Below, one piece after another: positions 1 to 5,626 of a stretch of 5,626 bases of DNA (the first letter of the stretch is position 1; every line of letters begins with the position of its first letter). The stretch covers positions 1 through 5,626 of the forward strand of contig DBGA01000024.1 of the NCBI GenBank assembly GCA_002295325.1. Reading direction: 5' to 3'. Both the position numbers and the translations under genes were made by a program. Under the pieces are notes generated by a model that searched no databases, was not told the origin of the DNA, and was given only the letters and a program-made list of their open reading frames with translations. The stretch is from Ruminococcaceae bacterium UBA866 (GTDB lineage: Bacteria > Bacillota > Clostridia > Oscillospirales > Ruminococcaceae).

Positions 1-1125
1 AGCAAAGGAGAGGAAAATGCGATAGCATTAATTTATTTTTTCAACACTCTTTCCGATATTAATGCTGATGAAAAGAATACGATCGTAGTTTTAGACGACC
101 CTATTTCAAGTTTTGATACTAATTTTTACTACAATGCAATTAGCTACATCAGAGATAAAACCAGTAACATTGGACAAGTATTTATTTTTACCCATAAATT
201 TTCTCTGCTCAAGGACTATTCAATGATGTATAAGGGTGAAACAAATAGATATATGCTTCAGCGTATTGGTGATGCTCCCAATCTTTTAAATGAAGATAAT
301 TTCATAGGACAATATCATGATGAGTATGCATATCTTTTTAAGCAGATTTATAATTTTGTTAAAAATCCTCCCGCTAGCCCAAGCGATTATCTCCAGTATC
401 CTAACATGGGTAGACGTTTATTGGAAGGTTTTTTGACGTTTAAATTACCTCTTCCCAACAATGATGGTTCTTTGATTGATAGAGTCTTAGCTTTAGAGGA
501 AGGTAAAAATACTGGTGCGGGACGAGCCGTTTTGAGGTTACTAAATAACCATTCTCACTTGCGTGTTATTGTAGATGGTGATGTTGCAGACGATATTTCA
601 AACATTTCAATTTTACCAGATGTATTTCGACAACTTTTAGAATTCATGAAACAACACGATAAGAAACATTACAACACTTTAGCTCGTCAATGTGACCCGG
701 AATATGTTGAAACTGGAACTGCTGTACATATCGATATAAAGCCTAAACGTACAATAAAGCTATATTGCATGCCAGCTTCAGCAGGCACTGGTACATACTT
801 TGAAGAAAGCGATTACGAAGAAATACAGGTGGAAAATCAAGATTGTGATTATGCTATCAAAATTTCTGGAGATAGTATGGAACCAGAAATTCTCAATGGT
901 AGTACCGTGTTGGTAAAAGAGTGCGAAGAAATTGCTAATGCAAAAACGGCTGTGGTCTGGCACTGTGATGGTAGTTTATGCAAAAAGGTAATTCAAAGAC
1001 CGGAAGGTATTCTTTTGGTTTCTGTTAATAAAAAATATCCTCCAATAAAAGTCCTTCCAGACGATACATTTAAGATATTTGGAGAAGTAATAGAGATCAT
1101 CAAGCCCCAGAAAAGGTTAAGATGA
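1..1125 (+). CDS. AAA_13-type ABC ATPase fused to a C-terminal LexA/CI-like S24 peptidase domain (5' end outside window)
   Basis: The frame is open from base 1, so the start lies upstream; the first internal ATG (223) is not the true start. Counting from base 1, residues 1-10 carry an ABC signature (SKGEENAIAL), residues 27-33 a Walker B (TIVVLDD, followed by PISSFD), and residues 60-65 the switch-histidine strand (VFIFTH). The block around 134-149 (YPNMGRRLLEGFLTFKLP) is typical of AAA_13 proteins such as RloC and PrrC, whose ATPase halves flank a long coiled coil. The ATPase appears to end near residue 230. From about 252 to the end there is an S24 peptidase fold: PASAGTG with a candidate Ala261-Gly262 cleavage bond, the nucleophile in SGDSMEP (Ser292, codon 874-876), and the general base in LCKKVI (Lys328, codon 982-984), aligning with CI Ser149 and Lys192. 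No DNA-binding HTH is visible in this part. The stop overlaps an ATG of the next gene, implying one operon. The fusion is directly seen. A role in defence, with self-cleavage as a switch, is inferred. Confidence 0.88.
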   Translation, partial: SKGEENAIALIYFFNTLSDINADEKNTIVVLDDPISSFDTNFYYNAISYIRDKTSNIGQVFIFTHKFSLLKDYSMMYKGETNRYMLQRIGDAPNLLNEDNFIGQYHDEYAYLFKQIYNFVKNPPASPSDYLQYPNMGRRLLEGFLTFKLPLPNNDGSLIDRVLALEEGKNTGAGRAVLRLLNNHSHLRVIVDGDVADDISNISILPDVFRQLLEFMKQHDKKHYNTLARQCDPEYVETGTAVHIDIKPKRTIKLYCMPASAGTGTYFEESDYEEIQVENQDCDYAIKISGDSMEPEILNGSTVLVKECEEIANAKTAVVWHCDGSLCKKVIQRPEGILLVSVNKKYPPIKVLPDDTFKIFGEVIEIIKPQKRLR

Positions 1126-1150
1126 TGTGTAAAGTAACCCCAAAAGATAC

Positions 1151-1169
1151 GGAGGAGGATAGTGCAGTG
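1151..1169 (+). promoter_or_regulatory. Strong ribosome binding site selecting a GTG start at 1167
   Basis: GGAGGAGG at 1151-1158 sits 8 bases before an in-frame GTG at 1167-1169. The upstream ATG pair at 1122/1125 overlaps the preceding stop and has only a weaker AAAAGG at 1111-1116. The residues between the two starts (MMCKVTPKDTEEDSAV) look like no domain. GTG 1167 is therefore the better start; the ATG at 1122 may still provide translational coupling. Confidence 0.65.
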
Positions 1170-1724
1170 AATGAAAATGCTTTGCTTATAAGGCTAGAAA
1201 AACTCAGCTTATATAAGGAATTAAGCAATAGGTGTAAAGAGGATTTATCATTACATCCAATTCTTACACTTATTCAAAATGTTGGAGAATACGCAATCGC
1301 AATATCCAAATCAATTATTATAAATATGCGTGAGTACACGCTTCATGATGATGATCATCTTTTTTCCATGCTATATTTAGCTGGAAAATTGATCCCCAAA
1401 GATACATTAGAGAGGCTTTCAACAGCAGATATCATGATGATTATATTATCTATATTTCTTCATGATATAGGAATGTCTCCTGAGGGCGAATTAATCCGTG
1501 CGTGGAAAGGCCAATTATCAGAAAATGAGCTAGAGCCATACAAAAATGATATTGCTGCGTTTCAACGCTTTAGGAGTGGGTTTGTGCGTGAACTGCAAGA
1601 AATCGAATCCTTTCAAAAAACCAAACAATATGCAAAAGCGCAACTGGTTGAAGATCAAATAATAACTAATTATATTCGCAATACTCATGCAGACCGTGCC
1701 AGAAAATTAATAGCTAAAGATTGA
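1167..1724 (+). CDS. HD-domain protein, N-terminal part of an interrupted HD-Hsp90-like ATPase
   Basis: This 185-residue product from GTG 1167 (200 residues if ATG 1122 is used) carries the first part of a metal-dependent HD phosphohydrolase-like domain. Visible ligand candidates, numbered from the GTG, are His60 and His64 in YTLHDDDHL, the HD pair His99-Asp100 in FLHDIGM, and His174 in NTHADR. The rest of the HD core, including the LLRxxD-type helix, lies beyond the stop in the following open frame, so the domain is cut in the middle. HD plus GHKL/Hsp90-like ATPase proteins are known from bacterial conflict systems; their exact reaction is generally unproven. The gene follows the ABC-S24 gene closely and is surely co-transcribed. 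Because the same frame stays open on both sides of the TGA, I read this as one gene with a nonsense mutation rather than two natural genes. The truncated product would lack a complete active site. Confidence 0.75.
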   Translation: MNENALLIRLEKLSLYKELSNRCKEDLSLHPILTLIQNVGEYAIAISKSIIINMREYTLHDDDHLFSMLYLAGKLIPKDTLERLSTADIMMIILSIFLHDIGMSPEGELIRAWKGQLSENELEPYKNDIAAFQRFRSGFVRELQEIESFQKTKQYAKAQLVEDQIITNYIRNTHADRARKLIAKD

Positions 1725-1766
1725 ACAGGAAAAATAAAATATAAGGATGCTGATCTCACATCTACA
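1722..1766 (+). other. In-frame TGA and open bridge joining the two halves of the HD-Hsp90-like gene
   Basis: The TGA at 1722-1724 is the only interruption between GTG 1167 and TAA 3567. The next 14 codons (TGKIKYKDADLTST) are open in the same frame and read as plausible protein leading into LAEICFSHNE. A G-to-A change in a TGG tryptophan codon is the simplest origin, giving KDWTGKIKY in the ancestor. The TTG at 1767 has no properly spaced ribosome binding site; the nearest AAGG is about 20 bases upstream. Confidence 0.75.
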
Positions 1767-3569
1767 TTGGCGGAAATTTGTTTCAGTCATAATGAAAATC
1801 ATTTAGCTTTGCTTGATATGGAAACAATTAAGCTATGCGGAGAAGATACTTTTTTATGTGTACCTTTTATATCTGTCATACTAAGGATCACTGATATAAT
1901 GGATTTTGATGCTAAACGCACACCAGACATTTTATTTTCACATCTTACCATTAAAAATGCGGTTTCGCTGAATGAATGGGTAAAGCACCTTTCAGTGTCA
2001 GGGTGGACATTTCAAAGAGATACAGTGACTTTTTCCGCCCAGTGTTCACATCCTGCAATTGAAGCTTCAATCAAAAACTTCTGTGATCAGATAGATGATG
2101 AATTAAAAAATTGTACATTTATTTTAGCAAACTTGGCAAGTGAGATTTGTGATATTGAAATTTACAAAATCAAGTTACCTGCATATGTAAATCGAAAAAA
2201 AATTGGGGCAAAACGTGATATTGAAACAAGTTTGCCAATCTATTCATATAGGGACACAAAGTTTACACTTAACAAGCGACAAGTTGTTGATCTATTAATG
2301 GGAACAAAGTTATATGGAAAACCAGAAGTCGCGTTGCGAGAACTTTTGCAAAACTCAATTGATGCTTGCCAGTTAAGAAGCAGTCTTAGCGAGCGATGGA
2401 AAGATAATTATATTCCTTGTATTTCAGTATCTATGAAAACGATAGATGGTGTTGATTATTTAACTGTAGAAGATAATGGAATAGGAATGAATCAGCATAT
2501 CGTTGACAGCTATTATACAAATATTGGACAGTCATACTACACGTCTACTGAATTTCATGACTTAATGAGTGAATCTACAAAAGCGTTTAAACCAATTTCG
2601 CGGTTTGGAATTGGAATATTGGCGTGTTTTATGGTATGTGACAATATGGAAGTTGAAACAAGAAAGATATTGGGTTCATATCAGACAGACGAGGCACTCA
2701 GCATATCAATTGAAGGATATGATAGCTTATTTGTGATAAAGAACGGTACTCGTCTCGAACCCGGTACTCAGACAACGCTCCGCTTGAGAGAAGTTCGTCC
2801 TTGGCAACGTATGAATCAAAAAGAATTTATATCTTGCGTAAAGAAATTGGTACCACTGCCACCATTTGATATTGAAATATATTATGACGATTATCAAGAA
2901 ATCTGCACACCTACTACTTTTGAAGAGTTGGATTTTACATTGGAAGATGAATATTCGTGGAGTAAAGAAGATAATATAAAAATCGTTTCCTTTGACTTAA
3001 ACGATAGTGACAAAGGTTTTCGTGGAAAAGCTGAGATTGCCTATATAGTAAATCACCACAATCAAATCCTTAAGGAATTAGATATTTGCAAAAAAGAAGT
3101 TATGGTAGAGAACGAATCTTTTACATTATCCTCTAGTATTTCATATGCAACGAATTGCATACACAAGTCAAGCTCAAGCATTGAAGTGGATGAAGATGGA
3201 GATGTGAACGCTCATGACTCTTTTAGAGAGATATGTAAATCATCGTCATGCTTATCAATACATGGAATCGATGTGCCATGCAGTTTGTTCAGGAATTATA
3301 CTAATTGGGGACAAAAAGCTGTGTTAGAACTTCCCATTCCTATCCGATTTCGCCTAGATATTGGATCCGTGAATGATTTAAATTTGAATTCGGCACGTAC
3401 ACAAGTAATTTATGATGAAGTTTGGAGTGCTTTTGAAAGGCAGTTTATTGAAACTGTGTTAAGTAAAATTAAGGAGGCTGTCCCTAAAACCATATGGAAT
3501 ACGATGAAAAGCATTTTTGGAAACTCAAGCAAAAACGTAGTTTTCCTAGAAATATTAAATGCAATATAA
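1767..3569 (+). CDS. C-terminal part of the interrupted gene: rest of HD domain plus GHKL/Hsp90-like ATPase
   Basis: Residues are numbered from TTG 1767. Residues 1-50 complete the HD domain, with His8 (SHNE) and the LRITD helix carrying Asp43, a form typical of HD proteins (LRLADxLD). A linker of roughly 100 residues follows. A GHKL (Hsp90/MutL/histidine-kinase-type) ATP-binding domain spans about 165-345: N-box ALRELLQNSIDAC with Glu192, Asn196 and Asp199; DNGIG at 236-240; FGIGI at 280-284 as the glycine-rich lid; and GTQTTLRL at 333-340. Residues 345-600 resemble the middle region of Hsp90-like proteins, including a conserved-looking LNLNSAR near 538. The ATPase motifs look intact, so decay is recent or limited to the stop. 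The start given is only the first possible codon after the stop and lacks a good ribosome binding site, so independent translation is doubtful. The Hsp90-like part probably senses or remodels a client and controls the HD domain; that is inference. Confidence 0.82.
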   Translation: MAEICFSHNENHLALLDMETIKLCGEDTFLCVPFISVILRITDIMDFDAKRTPDILFSHLTIKNAVSLNEWVKHLSVSGWTFQRDTVTFSAQCSHPAIEASIKNFCDQIDDELKNCTFILANLASEICDIEIYKIKLPAYVNRKKIGAKRDIETSLPIYSYRDTKFTLNKRQVVDLLMGTKLYGKPEVALRELLQNSIDACQLRSSLSERWKDNYIPCISVSMKTIDGVDYLTVEDNGIGMNQHIVDSYYTNIGQSYYTSTEFHDLMSESTKAFKPISRFGIGILACFMVCDNMEVETRKILGSYQTDEALSISIEGYDSLFVIKNGTRLEPGTQTTLRLREVRPWQRMNQKEFISCVKKLVPLPPFDIEIYYDDYQEICTPTTFEELDFTLEDEYSWSKEDNIKIVSFDLNDSDKGFRGKAEIAYIVNHHNQILKELDICKKEVMVENESFTLSSSISYATNCIHKSSSSIEVDEDGDVNAHDSFREICKSSSCLSIHGIDVPCSLFRNYTNWGQKAVLELPIPIRFRLDIGSVNDLNLNSARTQVIYDEVWSAFERQFIETVLSKIKEAVPKTIWNTMKSIFGNSSKNVVFLEILNAI

Positions 3570-3604
3570 ATTTAAGTTAGTGTCTAACAATGAAATCTTT
3601 TTGA

Positions 3605-3709
3605 TTACTAGATGTAAGAAATTATACGGATGAGAGAAGTGGCAATATTGGTAAAAAACATCAACAAAATCCTAAGCATCAATTTCTCCCTGCATCTATT
3701 TTGACCTAA
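3605..3709 (+). pseudogene. Short protein-like remnant, origin unknown
   Basis: The frame from 3605 is open for 34 codons to a TAA at 3707-3709, after a TGA at 3602-3604. It has no start codon or ribosome binding site. The translation (ending NPKHQFLPASILT) looks more protein-like than random AT-rich sequence. It could be the displaced tail of the preceding Hsp90-like gene or of a gene lost on recombinase insertion. I do not recognise it. Confidence 0.2.
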
Positions 3710-3722
3710 TGACACAAGTTAT

Positions 3723-3770
3723 AAGCTACATTTTTGTTGGTAGTAAGCCAATGAGAATGTAGCTTTTTTT
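3723..3770 (+). terminator. Rho-independent terminator between the HD-Hsp90-like gene and the recombinase
   Basis: A perfect 10-bp stem, AAGCTACATT (3723-3732) with AATGTAGCTT (3756-3765), is followed directly by a T-run to 3770. The long loop holds a second small stem, TTGG (3737-3740) with CCAA (3748-3751). The strand after the T-run is right for + transcription only; the other side is not T-rich. It probably ends the left operon and insulates the recombinase gene. Confidence 0.8.
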
Positions 3771-3795
3771 CATATGTAAAATAGTAATTGAAGTT

Positions 3796-3824
3796 TGCAG
3801 TACCCAAGTGGGCGCTGCATTTTT
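3796..3824 (+). terminator. Terminator-like hairpin immediately upstream of the recombinase ribosome binding site
   Basis: TGCAG (3796-3800) pairs with CTGCA (3815-3819), and CCC (3803-3805) pairs with GGG (3810-3812) around an AAGT loop, with two unpaired positions on each side between the stems. Five Ts follow (3820-3824). The ribosome binding site starts six bases later. It may be a second terminator, an attenuator of the recombinase, or part of a recombination site. Confidence 0.5.
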
Positions 3825-3843
3825 GCGTTAAGGAGGTTTGGAA

Positions 3844-4755
3844 ATGAGTAAACAAATTACTACTATCCCGGCAACAGAAAATCAATCTATTAAAAGGTTA
3901 AAGATTGCTGCCTATTGCCGTGTCAGCACAGAGTATGAGGAACAAAGGCAAAGTTTAAAATCACAAGTATCTTACTATACGCAAAAAATCTGTGATAATC
4001 CGGCTTGGGATTTTGCTGGTATTTATGCTGAACAGGAATCTGGTACAAGAATAGACAATCGCGATGAAATTCAGCGGTTAATGGAAGACTGCCGCAATGG
4101 GAAAGTAGATTTAATTTTAATGAAGTCCCTTAGCCGTTTTGGACGCAATACATTGGATGTGCTGATTATGCTTGATGAATTATCAAAATTAAATGTAGTT
4201 GTCTACTTTGAAACTGAGGACATTTACTCTAATGACCCTCGGGTGAAAAAATATATTACTATGGCAGCAGCGGCTTATCAGGAAGAAAGCAGACAAAAAA
4301 GTGAGGCTATTAAATGGGGTATTCAGCAGAGCAGTTACCATGGCCATGTAAAGTTAAACCACTCACAGTTTCTTGGCTATGGCAGGAATAATAACGGTAA
4401 TCTTGTCGTGATTGAGGAAGAAGCAAAGATTGTACGGCTTATTTATGATTTGTTTCTGCAGGGCTATGGTTGTCGCAAGATCAAGAAACATCTTGAAGAT
4501 CACGATATAAGGACTGTCACTGGTAAAGAGCAATGGAGCACATCAACCATTGACCAAATCTTATCAAATGAAAAATATATTGGTCGTAATATTACTCCTA
4601 AAACCCATACTCCTGATTTTCTTACAGGTAAACAAAAAGAAAACCGTGGGCAGACTGATGTGATTATAATCGAGAATTCTCACCAAGCGATTATTAGTCA
4701 AGAGATGTTTGATGCTGTACAGAATTTAAAAGGAAATATAAAAACAACCAAGTAG
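3844..4755 (+). CDS. Serine recombinase (resolvase plus Recombinase domain), short form lacking the zinc ribbon
   Basis: This is a site-specific serine recombinase of the large-serine-recombinase type, which cuts and rejoins DNA through a covalent phosphoserine link. I start it at ATG 3844 because AAGGAGG at 3830-3836 is 7 bases upstream; an in-frame TTG at 3838 is too close to that site. The 303-residue product has a resolvase domain at about 19-155, with the nucleophile in YCRVST (Ser28) and the conserved SRFGRN block. A Recombinase domain (PF07508 type) follows at about 170-275, with the FLGYGRNNNGNLVVI, WSTSTIDQIL and NEKYIGR blocks. Relatives are usually 450-550 residues and continue into a Cys4 zinc ribbon and a coiled coil. 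This one stops at VQNLKGNIKTTK, exactly where those begin. It may be a truncated, inactive remnant or a genuine short form. It has its own hairpin-flanked transcription unit and is the likely mobility gene of the region. Confidence 0.9.
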   Translation: MSKQITTIPATENQSIKRLKIAAYCRVSTEYEEQRQSLKSQVSYYTQKICDNPAWDFAGIYAEQESGTRIDNRDEIQRLMEDCRNGKVDLILMKSLSRFGRNTLDVLIMLDELSKLNVVVYFETEDIYSNDPRVKKYITMAAAAYQEESRQKSEAIKWGIQQSSYHGHVKLNHSQFLGYGRNNNGNLVVIEEEAKIVRLIYDLFLQGYGCRKIKKHLEDHDIRTVTGKEQWSTSTIDQILSNEKYIGRNITPKTHTPDFLTGKQKENRGQTDVIIIENSHQAIISQEMFDAVQNLKGNIKTTK

Positions 4756-4763
4756 CTACAAAT

Positions 4764-4790
4764 AGAATTTGTTTCTGAAACAGAAATTCT
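4764..4790 (+). repeat. Inverted repeat directly after the recombinase stop
   Basis: AGAATTTGTTT (4764-4774) pairs with AAAC plus AAATTCT (4778-4790) around a CTG loop, with a two-base AG bulge on the right arm. It begins 8 bases after the recombinase TAG. No strong T-run follows, so it is a weak terminator at best. Its position also fits a recombination-site half or an mRNA-stabilising hairpin. Confidence 0.45.
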
Positions 4791-4852
4791 GCTATTCTTC
4801 AATCAGTTTCAGCATAATACTGTGAATATTTCCATAATTTACACGAATTTGA

Positions 4853-4881
4853 TTGCTTTATTCGCCGCTGCGATATATAAT
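4853..4881 (+). promoter_or_regulatory. Candidate sigma-A promoter for the HTH/ATPase unit
   Basis: A consensus -10 TATAAT at 4876-4881 has a TTGCTT -35 at 4853-4858 (three of six consensus bases) at exactly 17 bases spacing, in a very AT-rich region 35 bases before the HTH start codon. It would drive the HTH gene and probably the ATPase behind it, since no convincing promoter is seen in the 91-base gap between them. Confidence 0.5.
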
Positions 4882-4915
4882 ATATACAATATTTATTCGG
4901 TAAAGGAACGTTTTA

Positions 4916-5080
4916 ATGGACTATATGACAGCAAAAGAAGCAGCTGATAAATGGGCGATCACTCCACGCCGGGTACAGGTGCTTTGCGCACAGGGCAAAA
5001 TACCGGGCGCTGTTCGGTTTGGAGTTACTTGGGCAATACCCAAGGATGCGGTGGAACCCAAGGATGGAAGAATAAAATAA
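4916..5080 (+). CDS. Small helix-turn-helix DNA-binding protein
   Basis: This 54-residue protein starts at ATG 4916, with AAAGGA at 4902-4907 eight bases upstream. The sequence MDYMTAKEAADKWAITPRRV is a MerR/excisionase-type helix-turn-helix: a T/S-AKEAA first helix and a turn before the RRVQVLCAQGKI recognition helix. IPGAVRFGVTWAIP then matches the small wing seen in such proteins. It would bind DNA as a regulator of the ATPase gene 91 bases downstream, or as a directionality factor for the recombinase upstream. Both are inference; small proteins of this kind also occur at the head of restriction and other defence cassettes in Firmicutes. Its base composition is visibly more GC-rich than the flanking genes, with codons such as cgc, cgg, ggc and gcg, suggesting separate ancestry. 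Confidence 0.85.
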   Translation: MDYMTAKEAADKWAITPRRVQVLCAQGKIPGAVRFGVTWAIPKDAVEPKDGRIK

Positions 5081-5171
5081 TGTAATTGTCAATCTGCATT
5101 TATTATCTTCATTACTGAGTATAGTTGTGACGTTGATAGATAAAAATTACCTAAATTGTGGGGGTGCTACA

Positions 5172-5626
5172 ATGCATAGGCTGAGCAAGATTAAGGAAAT
5201 TAGGAGCTTTAGGTTTTTTCAAGATTATAGATGGAATGAAGATAATTGTGCTTTGTTTAACCGCTACAATTTGATTTATGGGTGGAATGGATGTGGGAAA
5301 ACAACACTTTGTGATTTTTTTAAAGTTTTAGAATTGCGTGATGGTCTTGATGAAAGTACAAAATTTTCAATATTATTTCGTAATACGGATAATGGTGAAA
5401 ATACTACAATAAATCAAAATTCACTTGGCACAATACCTGGCACTTTTAAAGTGTTCCATCAAAACTATATTCAAGATAATATATCTAAGGTTGACAATGT
5501 AAAGCATATATTTTCTGTTGGTCAAGAGCAAAAAGGGAAAATTGAAGAAATTAAAAAAATGCAACAAGAATTAAAATTGGGCGGAGCCGTGCTTGAAAAA
5601 CATAAGAGTGATCTTGCGAAACTTCA
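5172..5626 (+). CDS. AAA_13-type ABC ATPase, N-terminal part (3' end outside window)
   Basis: The gene starts at ATG 5172 behind TGGGGGTG at 5159-5166 and runs open to the window end (151 full codons). It has a Walker A at residues 37-45 (GWNGCGKTT) in the strand-loop context NLIYGWNGCGKTTLCDFF. The VFHQNYIQDNI segment at 94-104 fits the Q-loop region of AAA_13 proteins, and a charged, coiled-coil-like stretch rich in Lys, Glu and Gln begins at about 118. This is the front half expected of RloC/PrrC-like ATPases, which in known cases act in phage defence, some with an anticodon-nuclease tail. The effector end cannot be seen, so the function is open. It is probably co-transcribed with the HTH gene. 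The ABC-S24 gene at the left edge belongs to the same broad family, but the visible parts do not overlap, so their relatedness cannot be judged here. Confidence 0.85.
   Translation, partial: MHRLSKIKEIRSFRFFQDYRWNEDNCALFNRYNLIYGWNGCGKTTLCDFFKVLELRDGLDESTKFSILFRNTDNGENTTINQNSLGTIPGTFKVFHQNYIQDNISKVDNVKHIFSVGQEQKGKIEEIKKMQQELKLGGAVLEKHKSDLAKL

Noticed and set aside
778..963. Minus-strand open frame of 61 codons
   Set aside because: It lies entirely within the S24 domain on the other strand, whose catalytic motifs are clear, and shows no recognisable domain or neighbours on that strand.
1722..1724. TGA recoded as Trp (alternative code) or selenocysteine
   Set aside because: Every other Trp in the window is TGG, the ABC-S24 gene ends with TGA at a natural position, and no convincing SECIS-like hairpin was seen just after the codon. 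A point mutation is simpler.
3630..3704. 24-codon open frame starting at ATG 3630
   Set aside because: It has no ribosome binding site, no recognisable sequence, and a length expected by chance in AT-rich DNA.
3838..3843. TTG at 3838 as start of the recombinase
   Set aside because: It lies only one base after the AAGGAGG site. The ATG at 3844 has proper spacing.
1..5626. Window as a closed circle in which the two edge ATPase pieces are one gene
   Set aside because: Joining the end directly to the start would omit most of the coiled-coil middle expected in AAA_13 proteins, so a direct circle is not supported, though a gapped one cannot be excluded.
1..5626. CRISPR array, tRNA or rRNA genes
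   Set aside because: No regularly spaced direct repeats and no tRNA- or rRNA-like segments were seen; nearly all of the sequence is coding.

Overview
This is an AT-rich stretch of bacterial DNA, most likely from a low-GC Firmicute (Clostridia-like). The evidence is strong purine-rich Shine-Dalgarno sites, a Firmicutes-style S24 domain (PASAGTG cleavage region), a serine recombinase of the type common in clostridial mobile elements, and a small HTH protein of a type seen beside accessory genes in that group. All tryptophans in the recognised genes are TGG, so the standard bacterial code applies. No housekeeping gene is visible. The window looks like a defence or mobile island.

Left module (1-3569). 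The window opens inside a gene encoding the C-terminal half of an AAA_13-type ABC ATPase (RloC/PrrC-like architecture) fused to a LexA/CI-type S24 peptidase domain, with the catalytic Ser and Lys and a candidate Ala-Gly self-cleavage site all present. Its stop overlaps an ATG of the next gene (ATGA), although a GTG at 1167 behind a near-perfect ribosome binding site is the more likely start. That second gene encodes an HD-domain protein continuing into a GHKL/Hsp90-like ATPase. A single in-frame TGA at 1722-1724 interrupts it inside the HD domain, so it reads as two open frames (1167-1724 and 1767-3569). I infer a two-gene conflict (probably anti-phage) system: an ABC ATPase sensor with a built-in self-cleaving protease module, plus an HD/Hsp90-like partner. 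The partner is probably disabled by the stop in this copy.

Middle (3570-4915). A 270-base intergenic stretch holds a short protein-like remnant, an intrinsic terminator and a second hairpin just ahead of a serine recombinase gene (3844-4755). The recombinase keeps its catalytic and Recombinase domains but ends before the usual zinc ribbon and coiled coil. A further hairpin follows its stop, then an AT-rich region with a promoter.

Right module (4916-5626). A 54-residue HTH protein of visibly higher GC is followed by the 5' end of a second AAA_13-type ABC ATPase, cut by the window edge. The window is therefore bounded by the back half of one AAA_13 gene and the front of another, with a recombinase between. 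This suggests stacked defence cassettes at a hotspot; a recombination-based rearrangement is possible but unproven.
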